The notes below the pieces were generated by a model, which worked only from the letters and a program-made list of their open reading frames with translations, had not been told where the DNA came from and searched no databases. Made by a program: the position numbers and the translations under genes. From contig JAHVKF010000002.1 in assembly GCA_019800895.1 (NCBI GenBank), positions 1-64,000 of the forward strand: a DNA stretch of 64,000 nt, given 5' to 3'. This stretch comes from Halomonas denitrificans (GTDB lineage: Bacteria > Pseudomonadota > Gammaproteobacteria > Xanthomonadales > Wenzhouxiangellaceae). Shown piece by piece: positions 36,401-44,200 of this stretch. The first letter of the stretch is position 1. Each line of letters starts with the position of its first letter.

Positions 36401-36578
36401 AGTCGAGGCGTTCAAACGCCTGAAGCGGCAGTTGGCCGCCTATCGCGTCGTATTCGGCCAGCCCCGGCAGGAGGAGCTGCTGAAATTGCTTGATCGGTCG
36501 GACATCGATGTCAGCGAGCTGAACGCGTGGTCGATCGACCTGTCTCCCTCCAGCCCAGGACGACTCACAGATGGATGA
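33405..36578 (+). CDS. SNF2/DEAD-like superfamily 2 helicase
   Basis: 1057 residues. Motif I VADEVGLGKTLVARG (near 45), motif II LIILDEFQRFK (near 262), motif III LLLSATPYKL (near 306), then a long insert. The C-terminal RecA-like domain has STSVGQEGLDFHPWCHRLIHWDLPGNPVDMEQREGRVHRYKGH (motifs V-VI, near 885-930). The wide gap between the two halves, about 500 residues, is unusual and holds helical regions of unknown role. It is the central gene of the operon and overlaps both neighbours (4 and 8 bp). It probably moves along foreign DNA and directs the PLD and PD-(D/E)XK partners. Confidence 0.92.
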   Translation: MKRPDVEAVLAPLKPFQRRTVDHAFEQLFEAPDASARFLVADEVGLGKTLVARGVIAKAIDHYWDDVDRIDVIYICSNQSIAHSNLPKLQVSEGDEKSFALATRLTMLATELARDSGEATLVDSKVNFVSFTPGTSFNMGHSGGMAKERRVLFALLDGLVEPRLGLMNLLQGAVTNTDWWRERLENRPMPLDPGIRDRFHAGFFANETLRAEIDGVIDQWFQRMRNPYPLEARRARNRILGRLRRMLADICVQALEPDLIILDEFQRFKGLLENREGHGDPAAELAQALFNAPTPEGHRTRTLLLSATPYKLYTADAEIEHEDHYQDFIDTTRFLFGGDEDRVQGLQGALRRFGSELKRASQNLAHDVPAAKRDVERRLTTVMARTERVMASDERDAMVREVGEALRLEAPDVQQYLAADALFRAVGERDPLVFWKSAPYLPHFMHGYKFNERLKDTLAQFPEKVAGVLETHSGSMLSAEQLDNWEQIDPGNAKLREIVHQQLDSGLWKLLWIPPTVPYWPLNGAYQGQGRRTKTLMFSAWNVVPDVVSGLLSYETERRMLGGSMKQYKNLSDQQSQLLDFGSANENRTSHRLLLLLTPCLRLADATQPLLADNGDVRAWVREQVEELLSELPNPQDGPVDDRWESAVLRMLDPGIDEFLQEWRDQEYDPENPTRPDAANFAGHVDDLLNLQLDELGRQPEGLVDLVTDLALGAPGILAARTLAAAQLDGLERRRQAAQLANAFWKLFNRPAVIKLLRQLAEQDTDEDERAAPYWRLVVRYCIDGNLQAVLDEYWHLVWEQHAWSQRQDRAETSHRCVRQMADTIEPRPSRVHASLFKVIGKRVKESTVRLRAVLALRFGRTSSEEGAISQDAVRSSFNSPFRPFLLASTSVGQEGLDFHPWCHRLIHWDLPGNPVDMEQREGRVHRYKGHAVRRNVAAMHIGTARSLWSEGRNLWDVIFDTANRDARDRGLSDLVPHWLAPGEFKVERRVPLLPYTREVEAFKRLKRQLAAYRVVFGQPRQEELLKLLDRSDIDVSELNAWSIDLSPSSPGRLTDG

Positions 36579-37038
36579 CGTCAATTGGGACGAGGTCGTG
36601 CGCTACCTCGACGACCTCTACGACGCGTCCGAGGGTCTGGAGCAGATGTTTCTAGGGAGAAAGTTCACTCTGGATGGCCACCTCGTCGGGAGCGTCGGCG
36701 AGGTCGTCGCGGCATACATCTTTGATCTCGACCTGTTCACCGCCTCGACGCTCGGACACGATGCCAAGAGCCGTGATGGGCGTAATGTCGAGGTCAAGCT
36801 TACCCAGAGGACCAGCGTTGGGATTCGGCATAAGCCCGAACACTTGATTGCCTTGCATCGAGCCAAGGGCGGGCCAGTGAGAGTGGTTTACAACGGGCCG
36901 GGCGCTTTCGCCTGGGAGAATGCGGGGCGCATGCAGAGCAATGGGCAGCGCTCGATTTCGCTTAGCCAACTGGAGAGTTTGGATCGCGAAGTACCCCACG
37001 AACTTAGACTCCAGACGGTCCGGAAGCCTCCAATTTAG
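36571..37038 (+). CDS. PD-(D/E)XK nuclease-like protein (DUF6998-like)
   Basis: 155 residues. GSVGEVVAAYIF followed by HDAKSRDGRNVEVKLTQR gives the E...D...E-x-K arrangement of PD-(D/E)XK nucleases, at about residues 37-73. It starts 8 bp inside the helicase gene, so it is translationally coupled and likely a functional part of the system. I recall this as DUF6998 but cannot verify. The later part has no recognisable domain. GC content falls here relative to the helicase. Confidence 0.75.
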   Translation: MDDVNWDEVVRYLDDLYDASEGLEQMFLGRKFTLDGHLVGSVGEVVAAYIFDLDLFTASTLGHDAKSRDGRNVEVKLTQRTSVGIRHKPEHLIALHRAKGGPVRVVYNGPGAFAWENAGRMQSNGQRSISLSQLESLDREVPHELRLQTVRKPPI

Positions 37039-37057
37039 CCAAACCAGCAATCCTGAG

Positions 37058-37828
37058 ATGCAGCAAACAGCGAAGAACTCAAAATTGCACGCCATATTCA
37101 AGAACGACGTCCTTCAGCCCGTTGCAGAAGGACATTCGAATCGTTCCGAGGAGCTTTGCGGATTCATGGCTCTGGAGGGATCGCGCTACAGAGCCGGGCG
37201 AAAGCTGATGGTCGTCGGCCGGGCGGTGAATAGCTGGGGCAAGGGATATACGCCTAAGCAACTGACCTCTTCAAATCGGCAAGACGAGCTCATCGAGCAG
37301 CTGTTCTACGATAATGGCAAGTGTCAGATGGCCTGGGTTAATGAAGAGGCAGGAACTGACGACCGTTACAACACGAATCGATCGGCGTTCTGGCAAGCAA
37401 TCCGAGACATTTCTAAGAAACTTGGAGTCTGGCCAGAAGATGAAGAGGATCGCTGGGCCTCTCGACTGGTCTGGAGTAATCTCTACAAGATTGCGCTGTC
37501 CGCCGGAGGCAACCCTTCGAACAAACTGTGCAACCTACAGGAATCCGGATGCATCGGATTGTTGCGAGAGGAAGTCCGCGTCTACGAGCCTGACTTGGTC
37601 CTGTTTCTTACCGGGATGACCTGGGCTTGGCCATTCATGCAGGGGCTGGGCTGCCGGTTGCGGGCAATACCTGGTCTTGCGGAGGCTTTCGGAGAAATCC
37701 ACCTTGGAAAATCGGCCTCTCCGGTCCCCTTCGTGGTGGCGCATCACCCGCAGGGCAAGACGAGGGAAACGTTGGTAGCTGACGTAACCAAGGCTCTTGG
37801 CGATCTCCAGCTCAGGAGCAGCACCTGA
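37058..37828 (+). CDS. Uracil-DNA-glycosylase-fold-like protein
   Basis: 256 residues, not clearly assigned. The pattern is UDG-superfamily-like: LMVVGRAVNSWGKG (motif A position), LVWSNLYKIALS, PDLVLFLTGMTW and VVAHHPQGKT (motif B position, with His). The catalytic Asp or Asn cannot be fixed by eye. It lies 20 bp after the nuclease gene on the same strand. Start taken at ATG 37058 (MQQTAKN), though MALEGS further on would also leave the core intact. Low GC. A DNA-base sensor or nuclease role in the island is possible. Confidence 0.5.
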   Translation: MQQTAKNSKLHAIFKNDVLQPVAEGHSNRSEELCGFMALEGSRYRAGRKLMVVGRAVNSWGKGYTPKQLTSSNRQDELIEQLFYDNGKCQMAWVNEEAGTDDRYNTNRSAFWQAIRDISKKLGVWPEDEEDRWASRLVWSNLYKIALSAGGNPSNKLCNLQESGCIGLLREEVRVYEPDLVLFLTGMTWAWPFMQGLGCRLRAIPGLAEAFGEIHLGKSASPVPFVVAHHPQGKTRETLVADVTKALGDLQLRSST

Positions 37829-37922
37829 GATTCAAGTTACACAGCCCTGTATCGACCCAAGCCCCCCAGCACGCACTCAATTCCAGAGTACGATTAGTAC
37901 CGGGCGTAGGCAGGTTTTTCCG

Positions 37923-38711
37923 ATGAAACCAAAAAAGAAGTCGCCAATAACCGGCGCTCCGTTGCGTTCGGCTGGGCAGTCGATTGTTGAGCAACAGATC
38001 AAGGTTCTGGAAGGCGTCGTGTTCTGGCCAATGATGACTTGGGCCGCCCTTGTTCCAATCACAGCGCTCGAGTGGATGCGATTTCTACGACCAGCTCAAC
38101 CGATACCGGTCCTCTTCAGTGTTCTTCTTGCAGCGGCGACCGCCTTTCTTGCCTTTCGAGTCATCAGGGCTCGAGACACCATGAAACGGCTGAAAATGGC
38201 ACGGGACGGGGAGCGCGCGGTCGGCGAGTATCTGGAGAAACTGCGATCACAGGGCTACCAGGTCTTTCATGACCTTGTCGGCGATGGGTTCAATCTGGAC
38301 CACGTGCTGATCGGTCCCGCTGGCGTGTTCTCGATCGAGACGAAGACCTATTCCAAGCCGGAGAAAGGCAAAGCGGAGCTGAGCTTTGATGGCGAGCGGA
38401 TCAAAGTCGGGCACTGGGAACCGGACCGGAATCCTGTGATCCAGGCGCGGGCGCAGGTTGGGTGGTTGCGGGCGCTGTTGAAGGAGACGACGGGCCGGGA
38501 GTTTCCGGTGCATCCGGTCATCGTATTTCCGGGCTGGTTTGTGCGGTCCGAAGGTCGGCCGAAGCGGCCGATCTGGGTGTTGAACCCGAAGGCTCTGCCC
38601 TCCTATCTTGCGAACAAAGAGCCAGTGCTGACGAAGGAGCAGATTCAGATGGCGAGCTACCACCTATCTCGGTTCATTCGGGTGGAGGAAGAGCGGCGGC
38701 GATTGAAGTAG
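37923..38711 (+). CDS. NERD-domain membrane protein
   Basis: 262 residues. Two membrane helices (about 30-50 and 60-80) are followed by a NERD nuclease-related domain: GERAVGEYLEKLRSQGYQVFHDL, FNLDHVLIGPAGVFSIETKTYS and an ExK-type core (E in FSIETK). NERD domains are found in DNA-processing and stress proteins, and many are PD-(D/E)XK relatives. The start MKPKKK is chosen as the first Met after an AGG-rich leader. It is last in the low-GC segment. A role in foreign-DNA handling at the membrane is inference. Confidence 0.8.
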   Translation: MKPKKKSPITGAPLRSAGQSIVEQQIKVLEGVVFWPMMTWAALVPITALEWMRFLRPAQPIPVLFSVLLAAATAFLAFRVIRARDTMKRLKMARDGERAVGEYLEKLRSQGYQVFHDLVGDGFNLDHVLIGPAGVFSIETKTYSKPEKGKAELSFDGERIKVGHWEPDRNPVIQARAQVGWLRALLKETTGREFPVHPVIVFPGWFVRSEGRPKRPIWVLNPKALPSYLANKEPVLTKEQIQMASYHLSRFIRVEEERRRLK

Positions 38712-38780
38712 ACCGTTCGCAAACCGACGATACTGGACTCACGACCCCTTGGGCCGGCAGGCCTCCCAGCCTGGACTGAA

Positions 38781-39404
38781 ATGAAACCGCAGCACTACGC
38801 CGTCATCGACTTCGAGACCACCGGGCTTTCGCCGGCGCACGGGGCGCGGCCGACGGAGATTGCGGTGGTGTTGGTACGCGGGGGCGAGATCGTGGATCGG
38901 TTCCAGAGCCTGATGAATCCGGGGGTGCGGATTCCGTGGGATATCCAGCAGTTCACCGGGATCACCGATGCGATGGTGCGGCGGGCGCCGCCGGTGCGCG
39001 AGGTGATGGCTGAGGCGGTGCGGGTTGCGGATGGGCAGCCGATCGTGGCGCACAACGCGGCGTTTGACAGGAAGTTCTGGGAGTACGAGGCCAGGGATCT
39101 GCCCGGTGGGCGGGAGAGCCGGTTCCTTTGCTCGCTGCTGCTGGCGCGGCGGTTGTTTCCGGGGGTGGCGAATCACAAGCTGGCGACGTTGGTGTCGGCG
39201 CTGGGGTTGCCTTCGAGCGGGCGGTATCACCGGGCGTTGGCGGATGCGGAGTGCACGGCGCATCTGTTCATCCGGCTGCAGGAGGAGGTGGCGCGGGTGT
39301 TCGGGGTGGAGGGGTGTGATTGCGGGTTGTTGGAGCGGATGCAGCGGGCGAACAAGCGGCAGTTGGGGAAGTGTGTGGAGGGGTGGTTGGGGGATTGCAA
39401 GTAG
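38781..39404 (+). CDS. DEDDh 3'-5' exonuclease (DnaQ/epsilon-like)
   Basis: 207 residues. Exo I: VIDFETTGLSP (D9 and E11). Exo II: VAHNAAFDRKF. Exo III: YHRALADAECTAHLF, with the His and last Asp of the DEDDh type. It is a stand-alone domain, similar in size to DnaQ-like proteins that trim RNA or DNA or proofread. No polymerase gene is adjacent. It is 69 bp after the NERD gene. Its GC content returns to the genome norm, so it may lie outside the island. Confidence 0.9.
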   Translation: MKPQHYAVIDFETTGLSPAHGARPTEIAVVLVRGGEIVDRFQSLMNPGVRIPWDIQQFTGITDAMVRRAPPVREVMAEAVRVADGQPIVAHNAAFDRKFWEYEARDLPGGRESRFLCSLLLARRLFPGVANHKLATLVSALGLPSSGRYHRALADAECTAHLFIRLQEEVARVFGVEGCDCGLLERMQRANKRQLGKCVEGWLGDCK

Positions 39405-39444
39405 GCAGGGGAAAGGGAAAGGAGTCAGGAAAAAATCTCCGGTG

Positions 39445-39765
39445 CGCTTTGCTTACCCGGGCTACGAGAAGCAAAGTCGCTGGATCCCGCATCGAGTGCG
39501 GGACGACGGAAAGGCGAAAGAGACTGGGTTCTGAGCCGAGCCCAGGGCGACAGACAACTGCAAAGACACTGGGTCCCGAACCGAGCGGCAGCGCCGCGAG
39601 CTCGCTGAGCTGCAAAGCAGCGATGCCATCGAGTCCGGGATGACAAACCCCTAAACGGCAACTTCAAAGTCGCTGGGTCCCGGGTCAAGCCCGGGATGAC
39701 AGTTTCAAAGCAAGCTCAAAGTCGCTGGGCCCCGGGTCAAGCCCGGGGCGACGGCGCGGTTTATT
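39445..39765. repeat. C and D palindromes, one with a nested insertion
   Basis: A half C element (39440-39465) is followed by four or five D units. The one at 39570-39645 carries about 50 bp of extra DNA in its loop (39580-39632; GAGCTCGCTGAGCTGCAAAG). No gene in 39405-39864. Confidence 0.8.
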
Positions 39766-39864
39766 CAGTGCTAGAGGGTGGGTTGAGGCGGTTCAGCCAG
39801 GTGAGCTGGGTGGCGGCGACGGGCGTCACCTGCGACAGGCAGAGCGGTGGGAGCCGCGAGTTCC

Positions 39865-40389
39865 TCAGCGGCGGACCCAGTCGGGGAGTTCGCGGGCGCC
39901 GGTGCGGTTGAGTTCGGCGACCAGCTCGCAGGCTTCGGGGTTGGGGCGCGCGCCGGTCAGCAGGTTCATGCCCGCGGGCATCACGCCGGCCTGGATGCGC
40001 CGGTCGGCCGCGTCGTCGACGAAGGCCAGCAGCCAGGTGTTTGTCGAGTTGTTCGGGTCCGGGAGGTAGGTGTAGGCGCGGCCGGGCAGGAGTTGCACGA
40101 GGTAGGTCTTCGGGTCCGGGGCCATGCCGAGATCGGGGTTGCCCTGGAGGGTGATCGCACGCCATCCGGGCGCCAGCTGGAAGGACTTCGGCGAGGTGAA
40201 GCCGGGCGATACGCAGTCGATGTGGGTGACGAAGATCTCCGGCAGCAGCCGGGGGAAGGACATGGTCAGCACCGCCAGTTCTTCTTCCGCGAGGTGCTCG
40301 GCTGCGTCCATGCGGTAGGTGGCGCAGGCGGTGAGGAAGGTGGCGAGCGCGAGCGCGGTGAGTAGCGGGCGGGCAGTGCGGGCGGTCAC
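39865..40389 (-). CDS. Small lipoprotein of unknown function
   Basis: 174 residues from a GTG start (GAGG 10 nt upstream). Signal II peptide LLTALALATFLTAC, then ATYRMDAAEHLAEEELAVLTM. No named domain; two later Cys (HIDCVSP and PEACELV) may pair. Predicted to be anchored in a membrane facing the periplasm. It stands alone between repeat blocks. The frame extends further upstream, but the signal peptide sets the start. Confidence 0.78.
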   Translation of the reverse strand: MTARTARPLLTALALATFLTACATYRMDAAEHLAEEELAVLTMSFPRLLPEIFVTHIDCVSPGFTSPKSFQLAPGWRAITLQGNPDLGMAPDPKTYLVQLLPGRAYTYLPDPNNSTNTWLLAFVDDAADRRIQAGVMPAGMNLLTGARPNPEACELVAELNRTGARELPDWVRR

Positions 40390-40439
40390 GTTCGGGGCCT
40401 CGGGCAGGGGCGGTTGTGGTTCAGTATACGGAGGGGGAC

Positions 40440-40905
40440 GTCGCTGGCCCCGGGTGCCTGCGCTTTCCGGGGCTACGAAAAGCGGAGTCGCTGGACCCCG
40501 CATCAGGTGCGGGGCGAAGGTAAAAGGCGAAAGACACTGGGCTCTGAGTCAAGCTCAAGGCGACGGCAAAGACCAAGTCGCAGGACCCCGCATCAGGTGC
40601 GGGGCGACGGAGTGGGGGGCGGGGCGACGGAAGCAGGCTGCTGCTCGCTTCTGCTTTTCCTCGGCGTCTTGGCGCCTCTGCGAGAGAGCGCTTTTCGCCT
40701 TTCCGGTTGGAGGGCCCCGGCTCAGGGCGACGGCAACCACCAAGGCCCCGGGTGCGCTGCGCTTACCCGGGCTACGAAAAGCGGAGTCGCTGGACCCCGC
40801 ATCAGGTGCGGGGCGACGGTAAAAGGCGAAAGACACTGGGCCCTGAGTCAAGCTCAGGGCGACGGCGACAACAAAGGCCCCGGGTGCGCTGCGCTTACCC
40901 GGGCT
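40440..40905. repeat. C and D palindromic repeat block
   Basis: Alternating C elements (near 40735-40780 and 40870-40905) and D units with CCCCGCATCAGGTGCGGGGC. The remaining part of the gap (40906-41239) has a terminator-like hairpin and no gene. Confidence 0.85.
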
Positions 40906-41111
40906 ACGTGCTGGATGATCGGGTGTGTTCGCGCGGCGGAGCCGGCCGCCCATGGGTGAACCGGAATCGCTCGCGAGCGGACGCCGGAAGGCCTTCGATC
41001 CGAGATGGGAGGCCGATTTCCGCACCGGTCGTGCCGATCGGGGCGGATGACATCAGTAACGCAATGCGGAGGACTCGGGCTGAGGGGGCTTACGGGTGGC
41101 TGGAAAGAACC

Positions 41112-41132
41112 GCGCCGGCACGGGGCCGGCGC
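41112..41132. terminator. Probable rho-independent terminator of the three-gene export operon
   Basis: A perfect 8-bp stem GCGCCGGC / GCCGGCGC with a 5-nt loop lies about 110 bp past the stop of the Calx-beta gene. Read on the minus strand it is followed by GGTTCTTTCC, a weak U-rich run. Confidence 0.5.
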
Positions 41133-41239
41133 GACGTTACTCGGGCGTGGAGAGGGCCCAACCCCTCACTCGCGAGCAGCGTTGGGTCGCCCGGAGCGCA
41201 GGACGGATGGCCTGGCGGCTCCGGGCGTGATCATCGACC

Positions 41240-44200
41240 TCATTCGAAGCCATTGCTGAAGATGACGCCCAGCGGCACCTCCAGTTCGTCGGAGCGGACC
41301 ACCCGCAGCAGGTTGAAGCTGATCGTCGCGTCGTCGACGGCCAGGCCGACGGTGCCGGAGCCGATCACGGGCGTGCCTGCTGGGCTGGCCGGCGAGCAGG
41401 TGACCGCGCCCGGCCCCGGCAGCGCGCACATCGGTGCGCCGTCGATACCGACGGTGATCAGGGTCTGGCCGAGGATCTCGACCACATCGATCACGACATC
41501 GTATTCGGGTCCGACCAGCACGTCACGGTCGAACTCGCGCAGCACGTAGTCGGTGCCACCGACCCGCTGGGTCAGGGTCCAGCTGTCGAAGAACTCGTCG
41601 ACGGTCAGGGCCAGGTAGTCCTGCCCGCTGCGCCACCACAGGTAGATCGTGCCACGTCCCTTGCCGAAGGCGTCGAAGCGCACCGTGCTCTCGACGCGGC
41701 AGATCGAACAGCCGGCAAAGGCGCGAGCGGCGATCGCTTCAGCCGTGCTCATCGTGGAAGCGGTCAGCCAGGTGCCGGCCTCGGACCAGGCATCGACCTC
41801 GGTGTAGTCCCAGCCGGCCGGATCCGGCGGCACGCCGTCGTCGAAGTGGTCGAAGAACGGATCTTCCTGCGTCACCTGCAGGTCGGTGCCGCCGGCACGC
41901 ACCGTGCCGAGTCGGAACCCCGGCGAACCCGGCATCGGCTGCAGGTTGGGTTCGACGTCGATCTGGAAGCTGCCTGCGCCGTCCAGTTCGATCTCGCCGG
42001 CCGCGTTCGCGCCGACCAGGCTCAGCCAGGCCCGGCTGTCCTGGGCGATCGACACGGTCCAGCCGAAACTCTCGCATGCGCTCTGGTCGTTGAAATCGGC
42101 CTCGATGGTCCGCCGCCCGCCGATCGGGAAGAAGTCGGCGAACGCGGGCACGAGGTTCGGTCGGCAGTCACCACCTTCCTGCACCACTTCGAACCAATCA
42201 GGCACTGTTGCGCCGTTGAGCAGCTGCACGACCAGGTCGCGCTGCTGCGCCTGGCTGCCCCCTGGGGGAGGCAGGTTCTCCAGCGCGACGTAGCGAATCG
42301 CTCCGCCGGTGGATTGCACGGCCGGGTCACCGGCGTACGCGGCGCAGGCCGCCTGGGCGGCAGAAACCAGGTCCGGATCGGCGGAGGGGTCGGCGAAATC
42401 GACGCCGTCCAGGGTCAACCAGGGGGCCTGTCCCGGCCCGAGGTCGAGCCGCGTCTCCCACGGGCAGACGCCGAAGCCTTCCGGGTTGCGGATGCAGAAG
42501 AAGCCGGTGCGATCCGCGTCGGGGCCGCTGGCCGCCAGCACCGCGGGGCGCCCATCCGGATCCGCCGGATCGGGCAGCAGCAGCTCGGGCGGTGTCGCGC
42601 ACAGGTCGTTGTCGATCACGTTGACAATGAACCGACGATCCTCCAGTTCCTCCGGAAGTCGCAGCTCCTGCGGCCCCGAAAGCACCACGAAGAACTGTTC
42701 GTCGAGCTCGCGGAGACCGTCGTCGACCAGGTCGATCGAGAGCAGGACCTCGGTCACGCCGGGAAGGAAGCCCAGCTCACCGTTGGTGGCAATGAAGTCG
42801 CCGCCGGGGGTCGAAGCCGCGCTGCCGTCCTCGGTCTGGAAGCGAACGCTGCCCTCGACGGCCTGCGCGCGATCGTTTTCCAGGTTCACGACGAGGTCCA
42901 CCCGCGCCGGGCCGGGATCGGTCGAGCAGCGAGATGTGCCCGGCGGCGGATCGACCAACGGGAGTTCACCGTTTTCGCAGATCTCGACGACCGGGGTGCG
43001 GATCTCGACCAAGGACGGAAGGTCGTTCTCCAGGATCACGCCGATGCCGGTCCGTCGACGGACGATGGCCGAGGTCTCGCCGAACAGCTCGACCGTGAAC
43101 GTTTCGTTGCCCTCGTAGAGATCGTCGTCGGTGATCGGCACGGAAAAGGAGCGGGTCAGCACCTGGTTCTGGCAGGGGTTGCCGAAGTTCAGCAGAAGCT
43201 CGGTGCGCGCATAGTCGCCGTCGATCGACCGAGCGGAGCCATCGAAGGTCAGCCCCTCGACGCTCGGCCCGAGGATGCAGTCGCTGCCCGGATAGACCTT
43301 ATCGGCGGTCACCGTGAAGCTGGCGGTGGCGCGACCGGCCGGCCCCTCCAGAATGGCCACATCGTTGATCCGGAACTCCACCGGGCCGGTCAGGTTCTGG
43401 GTCACCAGGCTTTCGGGTCGAGTGCCCTGTGTCGTGACCACGTTATCGGCCATCCAGGCCGCCAGGATCTCGCCCTCGCGCAGCAGACCGATGGCTGCCG
43501 ACTCGGCGCGCACTCCCTGGCCCTCGGCGCTGATGCGAGTCGGGTTCAGGGCAGTGGATTCGGGCGACTGGTAGTCGCGCGGAAGCCAGCGGAGATGGAC
43601 GGTCGGCGCAGTGGCGCCGCGGACCGGGGCAGACGGCGCGTTCGCGGCCGGCAAGGGCATCGTGTCCTCCGGCATCGACAGCCCGCGTGCGGCCAGCTGT
43701 TCTTCACAGGTCTCGCAGCTTCCCGCTGTCGAACATTCCTGCTCGAGGGTCAACCGAAGCGGCTGTTCCTGTCCCTGGGATTCGACGAACACGCAGCGGT
43801 TGAGCGTGGTCTCGGTCGTCCGGTCGACATCGACCGTGATCGAGTTCGCGCTGAAGACGGTCGGCCATTCGCGCGGCTGGTCCGCCCGGAACGAAACCCA
43901 GTCTGTGGTGCCGGTGGCCGGATGGGGACGCAGCCGCAGGCCTCGCCAGCACATCCTGGGGACGTCCTCGGCGGTCGCGATTTCAACGTCGCAGCTCGAT
44001 GCAGTAAGCGGCAGCGTTCCACAGGAGGCTCGGATCTGCCATTCGAATTGTGCGTTGATCGTCGGGCATTCGCTCGGCTCCTGGGCCCACGCGATCGCGA
44101 AGTCCCCGTCGATGTCGTCGTCCGACACCGTGGGTGCTCGCTTCGGCAGCATCCGGGTCGGGTCGCTTGCAGCGTCGAGGCTGATGACCTGCCCTGCATC

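Noticed and set aside
26802-39500. Direct repeats or tRNA marking island insertion
   Set aside because: No tRNA, integrase or matching direct repeat recognised by eye at either edge; needs computation.
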